A stretch of DNA of 64,000 bases from Plectrocnemia conspersa (taxonomy: Eukaryota > Arthropoda > Insecta > Trichoptera > Polycentropodidae): assembly GCA_009617715.1 (NCBI GenBank), contig VTFK01000126.1:930001-994000 (forward strand), given 5' to 3'. The notes beneath the pieces were generated by a model that was not told the origin of the DNA, did no database searches, and worked only from the letters and a program-made list of their open reading frames with translations. The position numbers and the translations under genes are program-made. Below, one piece after another: positions 12,401 to 24,010 of the stretch (position 1 is the stretch's first letter; every line of letters begins with the position of its first letter).

Positions 12401-15400
12401 ACATGCTAAATTTTATTTTTACATCAAAAATTCTTGATGATTCAAGGTCGAGATTGTGCACTGATTAATTATTTTTGAACGACTACCTAACAAATAATGC
12501 CTAGATTTTAGTTCACATACACAAAAGTATTATTTCTAAATCAATTGACTTCATTAGATTTTGATGAAAACATATTGGTAATCATCAATGCTTTTATTAG
12601 ATAATAATAACCGATAACTGATTATTAGTATGGAGTCAATAAAAAACAAATATGACAGATGGCAAAACCTGAGCTACTTCATTTTATAAAAAGATTTTGG
12701 TACTAAACCGAAGTGAATTTTCATGATACCAAAGTTGTTTAGCTGTTCAATACAATTATTGCCATAATAATCCATATACATGAATTGGTGGAGTAACTCG
12801 ATGCTTACTAATTAAATTTCAGAGGCTCAAATACCACATTAGATTCCAATTATTTTTCAATTCTATCTGGGAGATTAGATTTAATAATAATAATGAATAT
12901 TATATTCCTATTCAATCATCTCTAATTAGCTTTTTATATCTCTAACTTCATTAATGAATAAAAGGGTGATAGCACCAAACGGTTTACAACTTGATATTAG
13001 AAGGATACAAGATCCTTTACATAACATTCCAATAGAATGGCATTGTCCAAAAATAAGTAGTAATTCTCGCTAATGTATAAGCAAACGGAAAACAATAATG
13101 CATTCCCTAGTACACTTAAGTATGAGAATTTTCTCATTTATTCACATTTCTTCAAAATTAATACTATAATTTTCAATGTAATCTGCTTTAACCTTTAGAA
13201 GTCCAAAGGCATATATGTCAAGGCCAAAATGGTTTTACCATTACAGTCCAAAGGCATCTATGTCATGCCAAATATATTTTCTATATTTTGAAGCCATTTT
13301 AAATGACTTGATAATAAAATTCCCAGTATTTTATTTCATTATTTACTCAGAGATACTTCATTCAATATATAATATTACGATAAAAAGATTTAATAATCCC
13401 TAATCATTTTATCTGGAATTGTTAAATTACTGAAATTCATCGTAAAATCTGTTAATCCATTGATGGATTTTGGAAACAATATTTTGACCAGTCTGTACCA
13501 GCCGCTCAAAACCTAGACGTGTAAATTGTTATCCATGGTTCTCAATGTATAAAGTATTGATTTTACTTTTACGTATATATTTTATTTAAATAAATTAAAT
13601 TACTGTATTTAATTCATCTCAATATTTAGACTATATATTTTAAGAGCATTAAATTCCGAATCATGAAGTTGATGTTGAAGAATCAATTGTCATACATTCG
13701 TTATTTTATGTCCTGTAAATTGTGAAGAAAAGTACGCCGAATGTTTTATTCAAATTAAGAGTAGTCTTTCAGTTGTAGGATATAATTTATAAAGAGTGAT
13801 ACAACTTGTTTCCAAATTATTTTTTAAGAAAAAACACAAATTTATAGTTATCTTCGGATTTTTAAAAATTATTATTCGAACATTTGATGTATTTCGTTAA
13901 TTATGAAAAATAATATCAATTAAATGGCCGTCTCTGGATTTTTTGCAGTAGACGATTCTTTCGATGACTTTTTCGTACATTTCGGGCGGTATTTCGGCTA
14001 TAACTTGGTGGGTGTTGGGTTTTAGTTGCTCCAACGGTATTAAATCACATGATATTGTCGGCCAGTTCCCCCACCCCTTGAATTTGGCCAGAAAATGCAT
14101 GTTATTTAATGAAATACTATGAGTCATAATGGCATCGAAACATTACAAGTTTAAATGGAAATTCTCGAGTTATCCTTCAAAAAAAATTGTATCGCGAAAA
14201 TATTTTTTAAAATATGTCATTTCAGTAAAATTATTTCGAGTTACCTTTATAGCCGTAGATATATATTTTTACCAGTGAAAATATTATTTATATAGCAGGT
14301 GCTAGTAAAATTATATGATTTCAACTTTTTCATATGTAGTAATATATACATTTACGTACGTAATTATTTATGAACATGCGATGTATAAATGTAATAGTGA
14401 ATTGATATTTTTTAGTGAAGTTATATTTTCGCTAGTGAAGTTCAAATACATTTTCACCGGTAGATATATATTCCTACCAGCGAAAATAAAATTTAACTGA
14501 TAGGCGCTAGTGAAATTATACACTGTTCTTAAATGTCTATAAAACTTTATTAGACAGTTGCGAAACGTCCATTTCATGTTCAAACCCAAACCTAACCTAA
14601 CGAAAGTTCTAAAACTAATTATAGTTTTAGAACTTTCATTAGGACAAGTCCAAAATATTTCTCTCGAGGGAAAATAAGTGAAACTGTATTTAAGGTTTGT
14701 TCTATCGTTCTTATAATTCAGCAAATTAAATGAGACTTTTCGGTACAAATAACAAATACATCAGATCTCCCAATTTGGAATGAATTAATACATTAGATAG
14801 TAATTATATTAAATATTCTCTCTTATGTCTGAAATACGCATTCAAGACTGCAGTGAAGATACACTTTTTAACTATTTCATTGTTTTATCGACACCGCGTA
14901 ATTGAGAATTAATAATTATCATTACATAAAACGTATGCTAATTTATAATAAAAAAGATTAATATCGATATCTTGACTTGAAAGAAGACTAAAGGGTGTAA
15001 ATCAAACATGTTCATGTCTTTCTTACCAATGAACATTAACAAACGGTATACCAAACGGAGCAAAGATTTTAATAGGGCATTTTTACTGACCTAGAAACAT
15101 CATTAATTTTTGAAATAACTGTAGATTAAAGTTCTTTCCATTTTCTTCTTCTTTTAGATTGCCATTTTAAAAGAATCAAAATAGGCCATTGTTTTTTAAC
15201 AACCTAATGCAATTTTATCGAAATAGAACTGTTCCATTACCTTTATTTCTTCTCTGGACAGACTGTGCAGAAGCCATGATGTCTTGTAGAGAAGCGCTCG
15301 TTAAAAGCGGTGATGGCGCTATTGTTATATGGCTGCTTTCTTCGACGCTCGCCGATCGAGGTATAGACAAAGCTACTTTATTCGGTACTGAAATCATTAA

Positions 15401-17875
15401 AAAGAATTGCATGAACGTCTGCAATCGATCAATAGTTGATAAATTAGGTTATTTTAACATTCAAATAAAAACATAAATAATGTGTACATGGATGATGATA
15501 ATGAGGTCTTCTTCAAATCGGCCATACAAGGTGAGCAGCGTAACATAACTTTGACGCAACAGTGTTATGTTTATGTAAATGATTAGTTGGATGCAAAAAC
15601 ACAAAGTTTTAGACGTAAACAATATTTGCACACGGACAATACTAAGATTCCAATGACATCACACTTAAGTGTAAGACTTACACATTAGTGAATCGTTCTC
15701 AGTAGGGTCCTTCAATTGCTCGTCGATAATTTTAGGAAGCGGATCTTCCGAAGTTACAAAACCGATCTCATCTGTTTCCGCTTCCGGACAAAATATGTTC
15801 TCTAGTGAATGCTGTATATCATTAACAGCAATGTGCAACAAGTTTAGATCAGATTTAATCTGTACTATACATTCTAATTCATCGTCATATTTACAATCTT
15901 CAATATGTGATACATCTTCGATGTCATCTATTACTGCTCCATCGTTTGAATCAACTTCAGTTTTATCTATAACAGATTCAGCATTGCACGATTCTTCTGG
16001 TACGACTAATGAATTGAAAAAAGCGATCTTTAACTCTTGATTACTAATACGCTTTTCTATTATCGTGCGAGGCGAAGGAACAGGCTTTCTAATATTGATT
16101 GATGATTCCTCCGTAAGATCTTTGTAAATATCACTTTTTTTGGAATACAGCTCATCGTCGCTGTTGCAATGCTTTATATTTTCATATATAGATTTGATGT
16201 TATTCAAATCGTCTAAGCTTGCAAATTTTTTATTGATTCTAAGATGCTTTTGATCTAACGAAGAGTCAGCATCGTTGTAAGCACATTCTCCATTTACAGA
16301 TTTCCTTTCGTGTATTTTAAGAGTGTCGGAATAAGTCAGAACGTCATCTGACAAATAATCAAAGGATGGTGCTAAGCATTGATTGGCGATCATCGTCATC
16401 TTCGAGAGATACTTGTTCCTTATTTTTGCCATTACATCGTCGTCGTCATCTATAGAGTCTTTAGAAGAATAAGTATCATTTCTTGTGTTCATATTATTGT
16501 TTATACCATCTTCGGTTAACTCTAATTCATTATATAAATATAAATATTAGTCACAATATTTTGATGATTTTTGAATCATCAATAAAACATGATATTGAAA
16601 TATTTAGCAATAGATAATATACCTTTCAATTGTTCTAATTGCGTCTCTAGCGCTCTGACTCGTTCTCTATGCGCCCTGTTTTCAAAGACGAGCTTCTCCA
16701 ACTCTCGCTGAGCTTCAGTCTTGAAATCGTTGGCGACGCGGACAGTTGTTAATAGGTCCGATTGGAACTGCTTCCACTCTGCCGCCTAAAACAAAAAAAA
16801 ACGACACAAACTAATGAAGTCCAACGATAGAATGATCAATAGAAGGAAAAGTTCGAGGAAATCAAAAGGATGTATTGCAATGTATGAATCACGATTGACC
16901 ATCATCGATGACTCACGAGGCAAATAAGAAAACCACAACAAGTTATTTACGTAATCAAAAAACTTACGTCTCTCTCCCTCTCGGTGATTTCTGCGTTGAG
17001 ACGTGCTTGCAATTCGCAACATCTCTGTTCGGCGGTGGCGGCAGTTCTTTGAGCTTCGTTCAGAGCGTTCTGAGACGACTTTCGCTCTTCAATTAAGCAT
17101 TGTCGCTAAAAATGTTTAGAACATATAAATAAAACAAACACAAAAGATATTTTTAGATTTAAAAAAAAACACTTACGTGCAATTGTAAATCATTGTTTAA
17201 TTCTTGCATACGCAGATATTCTTCATTCATAGATTGCTTATCTTGTCTCAGTTGATCGCATTGATATTCAAGATCGGCTATGTTAGAGTTAGCAGCGTTT
17301 TTAGCAATCTGTAAGAAATAGTAATATTAATAATACTAGAATTCGATAAGAAAAACAATAACTTTATAAAAAGATAATTTAAAATAAATTGAAAATCTTG
17401 TCCAAATTAATTCAATATAAACAATGAATAATAAATGTATCACAACCAGCAGTAGTGCCTGAGTTGAGACTTGAAAGAAGCTGTGGATAAAGTATCGTAC
17501 CGCTTAGTGTCAACCTTTCCTTCTATCATATAATCTATCAGTAATCAAATTGCATACAGAATTGAAAAGGAAAACTGAGTAGTGAATGCAAAAAAAAACA
17601 GTTAGTCACTGTTAATTATAGGTTAAAGTACAGGTGTAATGAACACACATACTACAACACGTAACATCTATAACTGTATCATTTAATTTACACAATTAAT
17701 AGGTTAGTCATGCTAGAACAGGAACACAAAATCTAAATGACATAAAAATAAGTGATTACTTTGGCATTTAAGCTACTCGCCAGTAGATGGTGTTAATTAA
17801 ATATTATGGTTTTAATTATCCTTTTTTATATTTGAATTATTTTTTTCTCGAATTCGAACTGTCATTGTATTAGCT

Positions 17876-17908
<33 letters not shown>

Positions 17909-20900
17909 TCTGTCCGACGGACACCAGGACAGATCTGTCCAAGCTTCGCCACGCATGCAAATTGTCTGAACTCGGACATCAGATTTACGTGTTTTTAGGT
18001 GATTCTGCATTTCAACTAAACAAGCATATTATGAAGCCCCTATCCCTACAGTACTAGAAGAATAACCAATGGCGTTTGGTGTCAAAACAATAATCAATTA
18101 CACGGTTTACAATTATTTTAACACACGAATTTAGTTTAAAATATATGATGTCTCACTGTCTTTGATAAAAAAATGTCAAAAAATAAATTTTCAATAATAG
18201 TAGTAATATTTAGTGACTGCTGGGTCATAAGGTAATAAAACATTATCACTAAAATCTTATTTTAGACATTTACAAGCAATTTTGGTGCAAATTAATAAAG
18301 ACGAGCGGAAATGGCCCAGGTCATAAAATCACTTTAGGGACAAATTTTAACATGAAATACTAGAACCATAGGGGTGCGGGTGCTTGGATCTGCGTGTCCA
18401 TGTCCAATTCGTTCGTTTTGAGCACAGACAGCGGACAGACGAATCTGTGTCTTTTCTCACCACACACAATCTGATTTGTCCGCCAGGCACCAGCGACGGA
18501 CAGATCCGCGCGTGTATGGCCAGCTATTGAATATTCTGCCTTGATATTTTTTATGTTTATAACTGATATATGCGTAAATATCTAGATCATGGTATTCAAG
18601 AAACAAATATGTTCATCACATAATCGCTCCAGTTGCTTGCTCATATCTCACGCCGTAATATCGAAAAAGTTTTTAGGTGTTATTCTATTGATAGTAAAAA
18701 TGATAATTACATAAAAATATTTAAGACGAGCATTTTGATTGTTTCTACAGATTACAATCCATAATAGAAATATTAAGTGTTGAAAAACATTGAATATTGC
18801 TGAAAATTTTAAAGTATTATAAAAAAGAAAAACTAGCAATAAATTTTAAATGTCACCGGAAGATGAACATTACTAAGAAAAATCCGTCTACGCAACAATA
18901 ACGAGAATATGGCACAATAACATATGACAAGAATGTTTGAACTTCTTTTTGTATATAAAACTATTGAAATTATTGATTTGTAAGTTTTTAACATGCCTCA
19001 AATATATGTTCGAACTTCAGCCATTTCTTATATCCTTTATTCCTTAACATCTTTAGATATCGTACGGCAAATCCTTTTAGAGGATTCACAACAATTAAAT
19101 TATTTATTCAAATAGTTTTTAAGGTTGCCAAGCAACAAATACAGTAAATTTGTCTTTTGTTTTTGAATTGATATTTATAAAATACATATGAATAATAATA
19201 CATACCGCAGCTTCTTCTTGAAGTTGGGAGCATCTATGAGCTAAACGATCGTGTTGTCTTCGAGCTGCAGATAGCTGTTCTTGAAGTGTTTCAGTTTGCC
19301 TCTGAAGAGCTATGGTTTGCTGATCTGTATTTGTATTCGCCGCATTGCTGTCTATCATAGACAACTAAGTTCAAGAATAATATATTAGAAAACATTCTAT
19401 AATTTAATATGAATATAATGAAAATATATTATTACTTTATTCGTAGCAGCATCAAATAAATCTGAAACATGCTGCAACTGGACGTGCCTAGCGTTGGCCA
19501 AATCTTTAGTTGCTTTCAGTTCAATCTGAGCCTGTTTTAGCTCCGTATTTAATACTTCTGATGAGCATTCTAAATTTCTAACAAAGTACAAGAAATAAAA
19601 GTGTAAGACAAATCATCTACAGTTCATATCGTACTATAGATAATTCAAAACAAACTTGATTTTTTCATGAAGTTTCTCATTCTCTTTAACAGTCGACCCT
19701 AACGTCTCGCGTAGTTCCGAATTCTCAGTCTTCAATTCCTCTTGTTTGACCAGTAACGATTCTCTTTCAGCTTGTACACTCTAAATAAATAAATAAATTA
19801 TTATCACGTAACATAAATTCTTATATCATTATTGTAATCATACCTTCCATAGCATCACCAACTTTTGCTCTCTTTCAGTGGTGCATATCTCTTGCTCGGA
19901 GCCTTCCCTCAACAGCAACTCTTGAAGAGTTAAAGCCCTGGTTCTCGTATCTTCTAATTTTTCTGTTTGCGTACAAAGCGATTCTAGCAAAACTGCTTTT
20001 TCATCAGACAGTCTTTCATTATCAACGTGCAACTCTGTTAGTTGAGTTTGAAGATCGGCGAGCTCTTGTAACGTCGCTTGCAACTCTTCGTTTGTGCTGA
20101 AATCAAACGGCGTCATGAAAAATTTGTTATTATAATCTATTTGGCTTTCGAGCATACCTATAGTGATTCTCCTCCATTTGCAATATTCTATCTTGCAAAC
20201 AAGCGACTGACACTTCACTCAGAGAGCTTGAAGAATGTTTATCCCATTCTGGTGTTAAAACGTCACCGTCGGTTTCCTAAAATATTCAATAATAATAAAG
20301 AACTCTTATAAACTAATGATAAATAAATTAAAAAGAGATTTACTGTCGGCATTGAAGCAGGACCCGAATTATGACCAGCATCTTGTAAGAGTTGTCGTTT
20401 TTCATTATCGCTTAATGGGGAATGTGCTACACCTCTTAATCGGGCTCGCAATGCGGCATTTTCTGTACTGATACGTTCATTTGCAGTCTGATGATATGAC
20501 AAAAAAGTATAAAAAAGTTGTTTGTATATTTAAATTAATATAAAATACCTTAATAGCAGACAGCTCTTTCTTTAGATCAGTCATTTCTTGCAATTGTTCT
20601 AATATTTTTTTAACTTCTTCTTCTAGAACTAGTTTTTCACCAGTAATCAATTGGAGCTCCTTACGGAGTGTTTCTATTTCTTCAGTCTTTTCTACAGATA
20701 CGATCTCGTATTCAATCTGTAACACATGTAATATTTAATTATAGTTTGCGATTAAAAATAATGATGCATTAGAACATGAGCGGTTGATTACTTGGGAAGG
20801 TCCATTTTGAACGTGATCTTCTATAATTGATGTGTCCATCGGCATCGGTGGAAGACTAGCAAATTCTTGATGAGCGAGTATATCATCGTTTGAAGATACT

Positions 20901-21319
20901 AGCTCATCTATCTTTTCCGATCTGGTAGAGCCGGACAGTTTATTGTTGAATAAGCCTCGTTCGGGCAATTCGTCCGTCGAACTGAACTCGATCTGGTTGT
21001 TGTTCTTCGACTTCTTCAAGTTTGACGCGTCCGTGAGGTCGGCGCTCTCCATCTCGCGAATGGGTGAGACTCTTTCTTCCTCGTCCAAAATTTCATTGCT
21101 CGTCTCGAGAGGCGCGATCTCCTCCTTCTTCTTGGACTTGTGTAGCTTGTCTTTGGAGCCGAACACTTTAGACGACTTCTCCTTGGTCGGCGCAACCTTA
21201 TGATGCTTGGAGTCGAGGCTGGAAACGGACGCAGCTCCTTTGAGGCCAGAGTTCTCCTGGCGCTTGGACGAAGGAGTCTGAGCTCCTCCTCTACGGAAGA
21301 GCGATTTAATTTTCAACAT
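9432..21319 (-). CDS. Cytospin-A/SPECC1L-like coiled-coil and calponin-homology protein
   Basis: Cytospins bridge actin and microtubules and stabilise cell-cell contacts. Coding exons (minus, 5' to 3'): 21319-20792, 20716-20549, 20487-20344, 20276-20158, 20096-19844, 19780-19656, 19577-19436, 19364-19206, 17308-17177, 17105-16968, 16785-16623, 16521-15682, 15387-15241, 12247-12075 (acceptor could be 12250), 12004-11809, 11669-11478, 11278-11158, 9740-9587 and 9521-9432. Phases agree throughout, giving 1327 residues against about 1117 in human cytospin-A. Layout: basic, Ser-rich N-terminus (1-176); coiled coils (about 180-690), including the family signature [14 protein letters not shown] and a WKQF segment; acidic insert (about 691-970); Ser-rich linker with [10 protein letters not shown]; single CH domain (about 1211-1327) with [24 protein letters not shown] and a final YKHFET. 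The insert accounts for the extra length. The family assignment is secure. Exact splice choices are my reading. Confidence 0.93.
11158..11278 (-). CDS. Cytospin exon 17: start of the calponin-homology domain
   Basis: This exon encodes [14 protein letters not shown] then [14 protein letters not shown] and the YRNIDITNF helix, the most conserved part of the cytospin CH domain. The CH fold is completed by exons 9740-9587 and 9521-9432. An intron of about 1.4 kb splits the Ser codon after ITNF. It is listed separately because it anchors the family assignment. Confidence 0.9.
13897..14127 (-). pseudogene. C-terminal fragment of a mariner-type DDE transposase
   Basis: The 76-residue frame reads [18 protein letters not shown], then a run ending [14 protein letters not shown] before the stop. 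This resembles the last part of mariner-type transposases, where an RSxDLTPLD block is followed by EIxPxM, a basic helix and a GGHLxDIIFH ending. The region between LIPLE and PNTH looks deleted, and the catalytic N-terminal part is missing. A 49203-49235 remnant has the same ending. Family naming is from memory of the motif order. Confidence 0.6.
14225..14750. repeat. Dispersed repeat with TAGTGAAA/TTTCACTA units and a perfect hairpin
   Basis: Repeated units around CTAGTGAAGTT, GGTAGATATATATT and GGTGCTAGTAAAATTATA occur twice between 14255 and 14520. Related sequence reappears at about 34325-34775 and 49235-49325. At 14602-14637 a 16-bp perfect inverted repeat (GAAAGTTCTAAAACTA) surrounds a 4-nt loop. 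The block GTTCTAAAAC...AACTTTCATTAG and an inverted match to GGTTTGGATTTGAACA are shared with 34495-34600. It is likely a non-autonomous DNA element. Its ends were not resolved. Confidence 0.5.
15682..16521 (-). CDS. Cytospin exon 12: 840-nt acidic insert, possible cassette exon
   Basis: This exon encodes 280 residues rich in Asp, Glu, Ser and Asn (for example [17 protein letters not shown] near its start), with no coiled coil or known domain seen. It starts in phase 1 after GAATTAG and ends in phase 1 before GTAAGT. Its flanking exons (end 16623, start 15387) also meet in phase 1, so skipping it keeps the frame and joins QLEQLK directly to VPNKVALS. Vertebrate cytospins have nothing of this size here. 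It could be an alternative exon or a constitutive lineage-specific insert. Confidence 0.75.
17879..17906. repeat. (CA)14 microsatellite
   Basis: An uninterrupted CA dinucleotide run abuts the left end of the element at 17907. Confidence 0.95.
17907..18506. mobile_element. Non-autonomous element with GATCTGTCCG ends
   Basis: GATCTGTCCGACG at 17907-17919 is matched inversely by CGACGGACAGATC at 18494-18506 with one mismatch. Both ends carry further copies of the GGACAGATCTGTCC-like motif, and GGCACCAG/GGACACCAGG lie nearby. The ends are more GC-rich than the AT-rich interior. No target duplication was found, so the superfamily is undecided. Confidence 0.45.
20792..21290 (-). CDS. Alternative form of cytospin exon 1, entered from an internal 3' splice site
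   Basis: Within the proximal first exon, CGCTCTTCCGTAG ends at 21291 and has the look of a 3' splice site. Splicing there would start the exon at 21290 in phase 2, reading A GGA GGA GCT. The upstream exon 33315-33824 ends in phase 2 with CCC AG before GTGAGT. The join therefore gives [11 protein letters not shown] in frame and recreates the Arg codon. Use of this site is inferred from sequence only. Confidence 0.55.
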
Positions 21320-22402
21320 TTTGGCGATGTGTCAGTTCGTCAATTAATAGACTGCTGGATCTTCCTCAGCAGATTTGCACAAAACACTAACGATTACATG
21401 TTTGAATCGATCGATTGTTATTATGAGTCACGGGCGGGTTGTTTGCACTTTGAATGTCTGCAAAATGTTACTATTTGCACAAATGTCGAGAAGAAGAAAC
21501 ACATGGTGAGTTGTAATATATTTTTTTATGATGTAAATAGCTATATATAAATCCCATATGATTGAGCTGATTTTTCTTAAAATTACTTTAATTGCTAATA
21601 GCATAATGGCATATTTTATATGTCTTAATTAATTCTGACTTAAGTGTGAATAGTTTTAATGAAGAATGGACACTTCACAGAAAATAATTTATTTAATGAC
21701 CGATAATTAACAATCCGCCTGAGAAATGATATATGCTATACTTTTTGTCTATACAGTCTTACAATCTTTGACCAATTCAAATCAAATTTTGCATAGCTAT
21801 TCTTTAGAACCCTGCTTAATACAAAAGTACCACACTTCCTCCTCCCGATATAAATGTGTATTATATTGAATGCCCTTCATTCCAAAATTTGCTCAATGGC
21901 ACTCTATGACCCTGAGATAAACACAGTCATCCCCTGCTGACATTTCACTCTCTCTGTAAATAGATAAATAAAAAAGTATTTTTGTTTATATACTGTTGCG
22001 ACTATTAGGAGTTAACAAAAGGAATAGCTTTGAAGTTGAGAATGTTAACATTGTTTGAAGTTATGTATATCTACTCTTTCTGAAGAAGTAAATGAGTATG
22101 GCTCACTTTCCTAATCATAGGTTTATAACTTGGGATAAATATTAATCCTGGGCAATGTTGGGCATGTACCATTAGTTACAATTAAAGAGTACACTTTATC
22201 TGTTTAAAACGTATCCTGTGTTCTTTTATGAACATATTACGATTCAAAAAATACACTTGTAGTAAGAATTGGATATGCTAGGTTAAAAAAATAGTATATT
22301 AACTGCATCAGTTAATTTAATCATATATAATGTAAACACCGGGCTAAATATTTTTTGCAGCTCATTTATTCAACAACACATAAGTGTCTTCTTGTTTTTT
22401 AC
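21320..22402. other. Sequence upstream of the proximal cytospin start codon
   Basis: This holds the 5' UTR of the short cytospin form. A possible UTR acceptor (CATTTTGCAG) lies at 21458 on the minus strand, so the start of transcription may be farther upstream. The rest shows nothing recognisable. Confidence 0.35.
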
Positions 22403-23358
22403 CAGGGCCGGTACGAGGGTGAGGTGAGCGAGGCACTTGCCCCAGAAAGGGCAAATTGGTAGTAAGTGAATTAAAAAATTACAAATTAAAAAAGTTTATG
22501 GAAAAAAAAAAGAAATAATTAATTTACTTTCTTTTTGACGCTTTCAACTGATCAGTAGTCTGCATAACATGAGGTACGACAAGCGTACATATAATATATT
22601 ATTAACCCCCAAAGTGATTTTGTTTGTGTTTCGTTTCGACAAAGTTTCTATAAAAGGTAAGTTTTGTTTTGAAAAAAAGCTGAAAGCCAGTGGTTTTATA
22701 GACAATTCGTTGCAAAATGTAATACAGATGGAAAAATAAAATTGGTGAAATATTTTACGTGTTGTGTTAGATGTGATTTTATTTTGTACGAAAAATAATT
22801 TACCTCTCAGAGGTACACAATAAACTATTGGTGAACATAATTTAGGATATTTAAAAAAAAATTATATGATTAATAAGCCGATACAATACAACGATTGCGG
22901 AACACATCACTAATTATAAGGGGTCTGTTTCTTATTTTTCTAATAAAATTCAAGGTTAATTTCTTTCACTCTTAGGAAAGGAAAAAGGAAAGAAAAGGTT
23001 CGAAAGGAAATTATTTATTAGCCAATGAAATTATAGATAAATTAGGTCTAGTGTTTATAATGGTATATAAGCCATAATTAATCGGAAAAATAAACAAGCC
23101 ATGTATGTTCCCTGTGTGGTTCAGTCTTAGTTTGGTTTGTAAAAATGCTGCTTCTTCAAATGTTTGCATGATTACATTTTTGAAATTGTTCAGAGAATCT
23201 ATATATTTTTTGTGAATTTGATTCTATGAGTTCTATGACTTTTTATATAATATAATTATCAATGAATCTATTTTGTTTTCAAATTTGTAAAAAAAGCTAC
23301 ATAGGGGCGCAAATTTGTCTTTCTGCCTCGGGTGATAAAATGTCTAGACCCGGCTCTG
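22403..23358. mobile_element. hAT-like non-autonomous element
   Basis: The left end CAGGGCCGGTACGAGGG and right end GTCTAGACCCGGCTCTG are short inverted repeats (CAGRGCCGG). Inside both ends lie a GAGGCA/TGCCTC pair and a CAAATT match. The candidate 8-bp flanks (TTTTTTAC and TTGTAGAC) agree at only five positions. No transposase was recognised in the 956 bp. Confidence 0.5.
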
Positions 23359-23754
23359 TTGTAGACTATTTAATATTTCTATTATTTAATAACTAGGCGA
23401 ATTCTCATACATGTTGGACATAATTTATGAAAGCAGAGAGCATTAATAGGCTGTGCAGAGGGATAGAGAGCACGAGGACGGTCATTCCAGATCAAAGAAG
23501 TATCAAGATTTTCTTTGTCTGGCTTGTGTTTAGAGTGGAGACATCTAAACATATAAGATTACTGAAGCGCTCGGATATGAGCTAGTTGAGTAAAAATAAG
23601 TACCAATTAGCATCTATATATCTAGGCCAAGTTTACTTCCTGTCCTTGGATCTCAAACTTCAAGTCCACTCGAAGAGCACAGGCCTTACCGCGTGTTCTA
23701 GTCTTATAGTACATACTTTATAGTAAACCAGTTTCGCTATTTAGCATATCGGTT

Positions 23755-24010
23755 ATAAAACGCGGCGGCCACCGGCGCGTAACTTGGACTGCCGCCTGAA
23801 AATGTTTGGCTTCGCTGAGATCGCGCCGAAGAGCAGTGGCACAGGCGAGCCGATCTAGTACATAGTTGGGTCAACCGGTCGTCTTTTTGAATTCACCATT
23901 TTCGAGTTCCGCTTTCACCGCTTTTGTGCGGCCCATAGAACTTGCATAGATCTAAGAGCTTTATAGCTCCGCGGCCGATCGTAGCTCACGATCTTGAGGA
24001 TACTTCTCAC
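23755..24010. promoter_or_regulatory. GC-rich promoter-like block upstream of the proximal cytospin exon
   Basis: This block is clearly richer in G+C and CpG than its surroundings. On the minus strand it contains GAGCTATAAAGCTC (about 23961-23974), a TATA-like site that would place a start near 23935. It could be the promoter or a 5' non-coding exon of the short cytospin form. No donor site stands out. Confidence 0.3.

Larger units (their letters stand above)
12248..15240 (-). other. Large cytospin intron with transposon debris
   Basis: This 3 kb AT-rich intron holds a 21-bp direct repeat with one mismatch (13200-13220 and 13245-13265), a mariner-type transposase fragment (13897-14127) and a dispersed repeat (about 14225-14750). 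No exon was recognised inside. Confidence 0.6.
17309..19205 (-). other. Cytospin intron with CA microsatellite and TE remnant
   Basis: This is a 1.9 kb intron between coiled-coil exons. It contains (CA)14 at 17879-17906 and a terminal-inverted-repeat element at 17907-18506. The rest is AT-rich and unremarkable. Confidence 0.5.

Noticed and set aside
14588..14601. CCTAACCTAAC as a telomere-like (TTAGG) tract
   Set aside because: Only two units occur, inside a dispersed repeat.
20943..21550. Plus-strand open frames of 86 and 116 codons
   Set aside because: They are the antisense of cytospin exon 1 and its leader.
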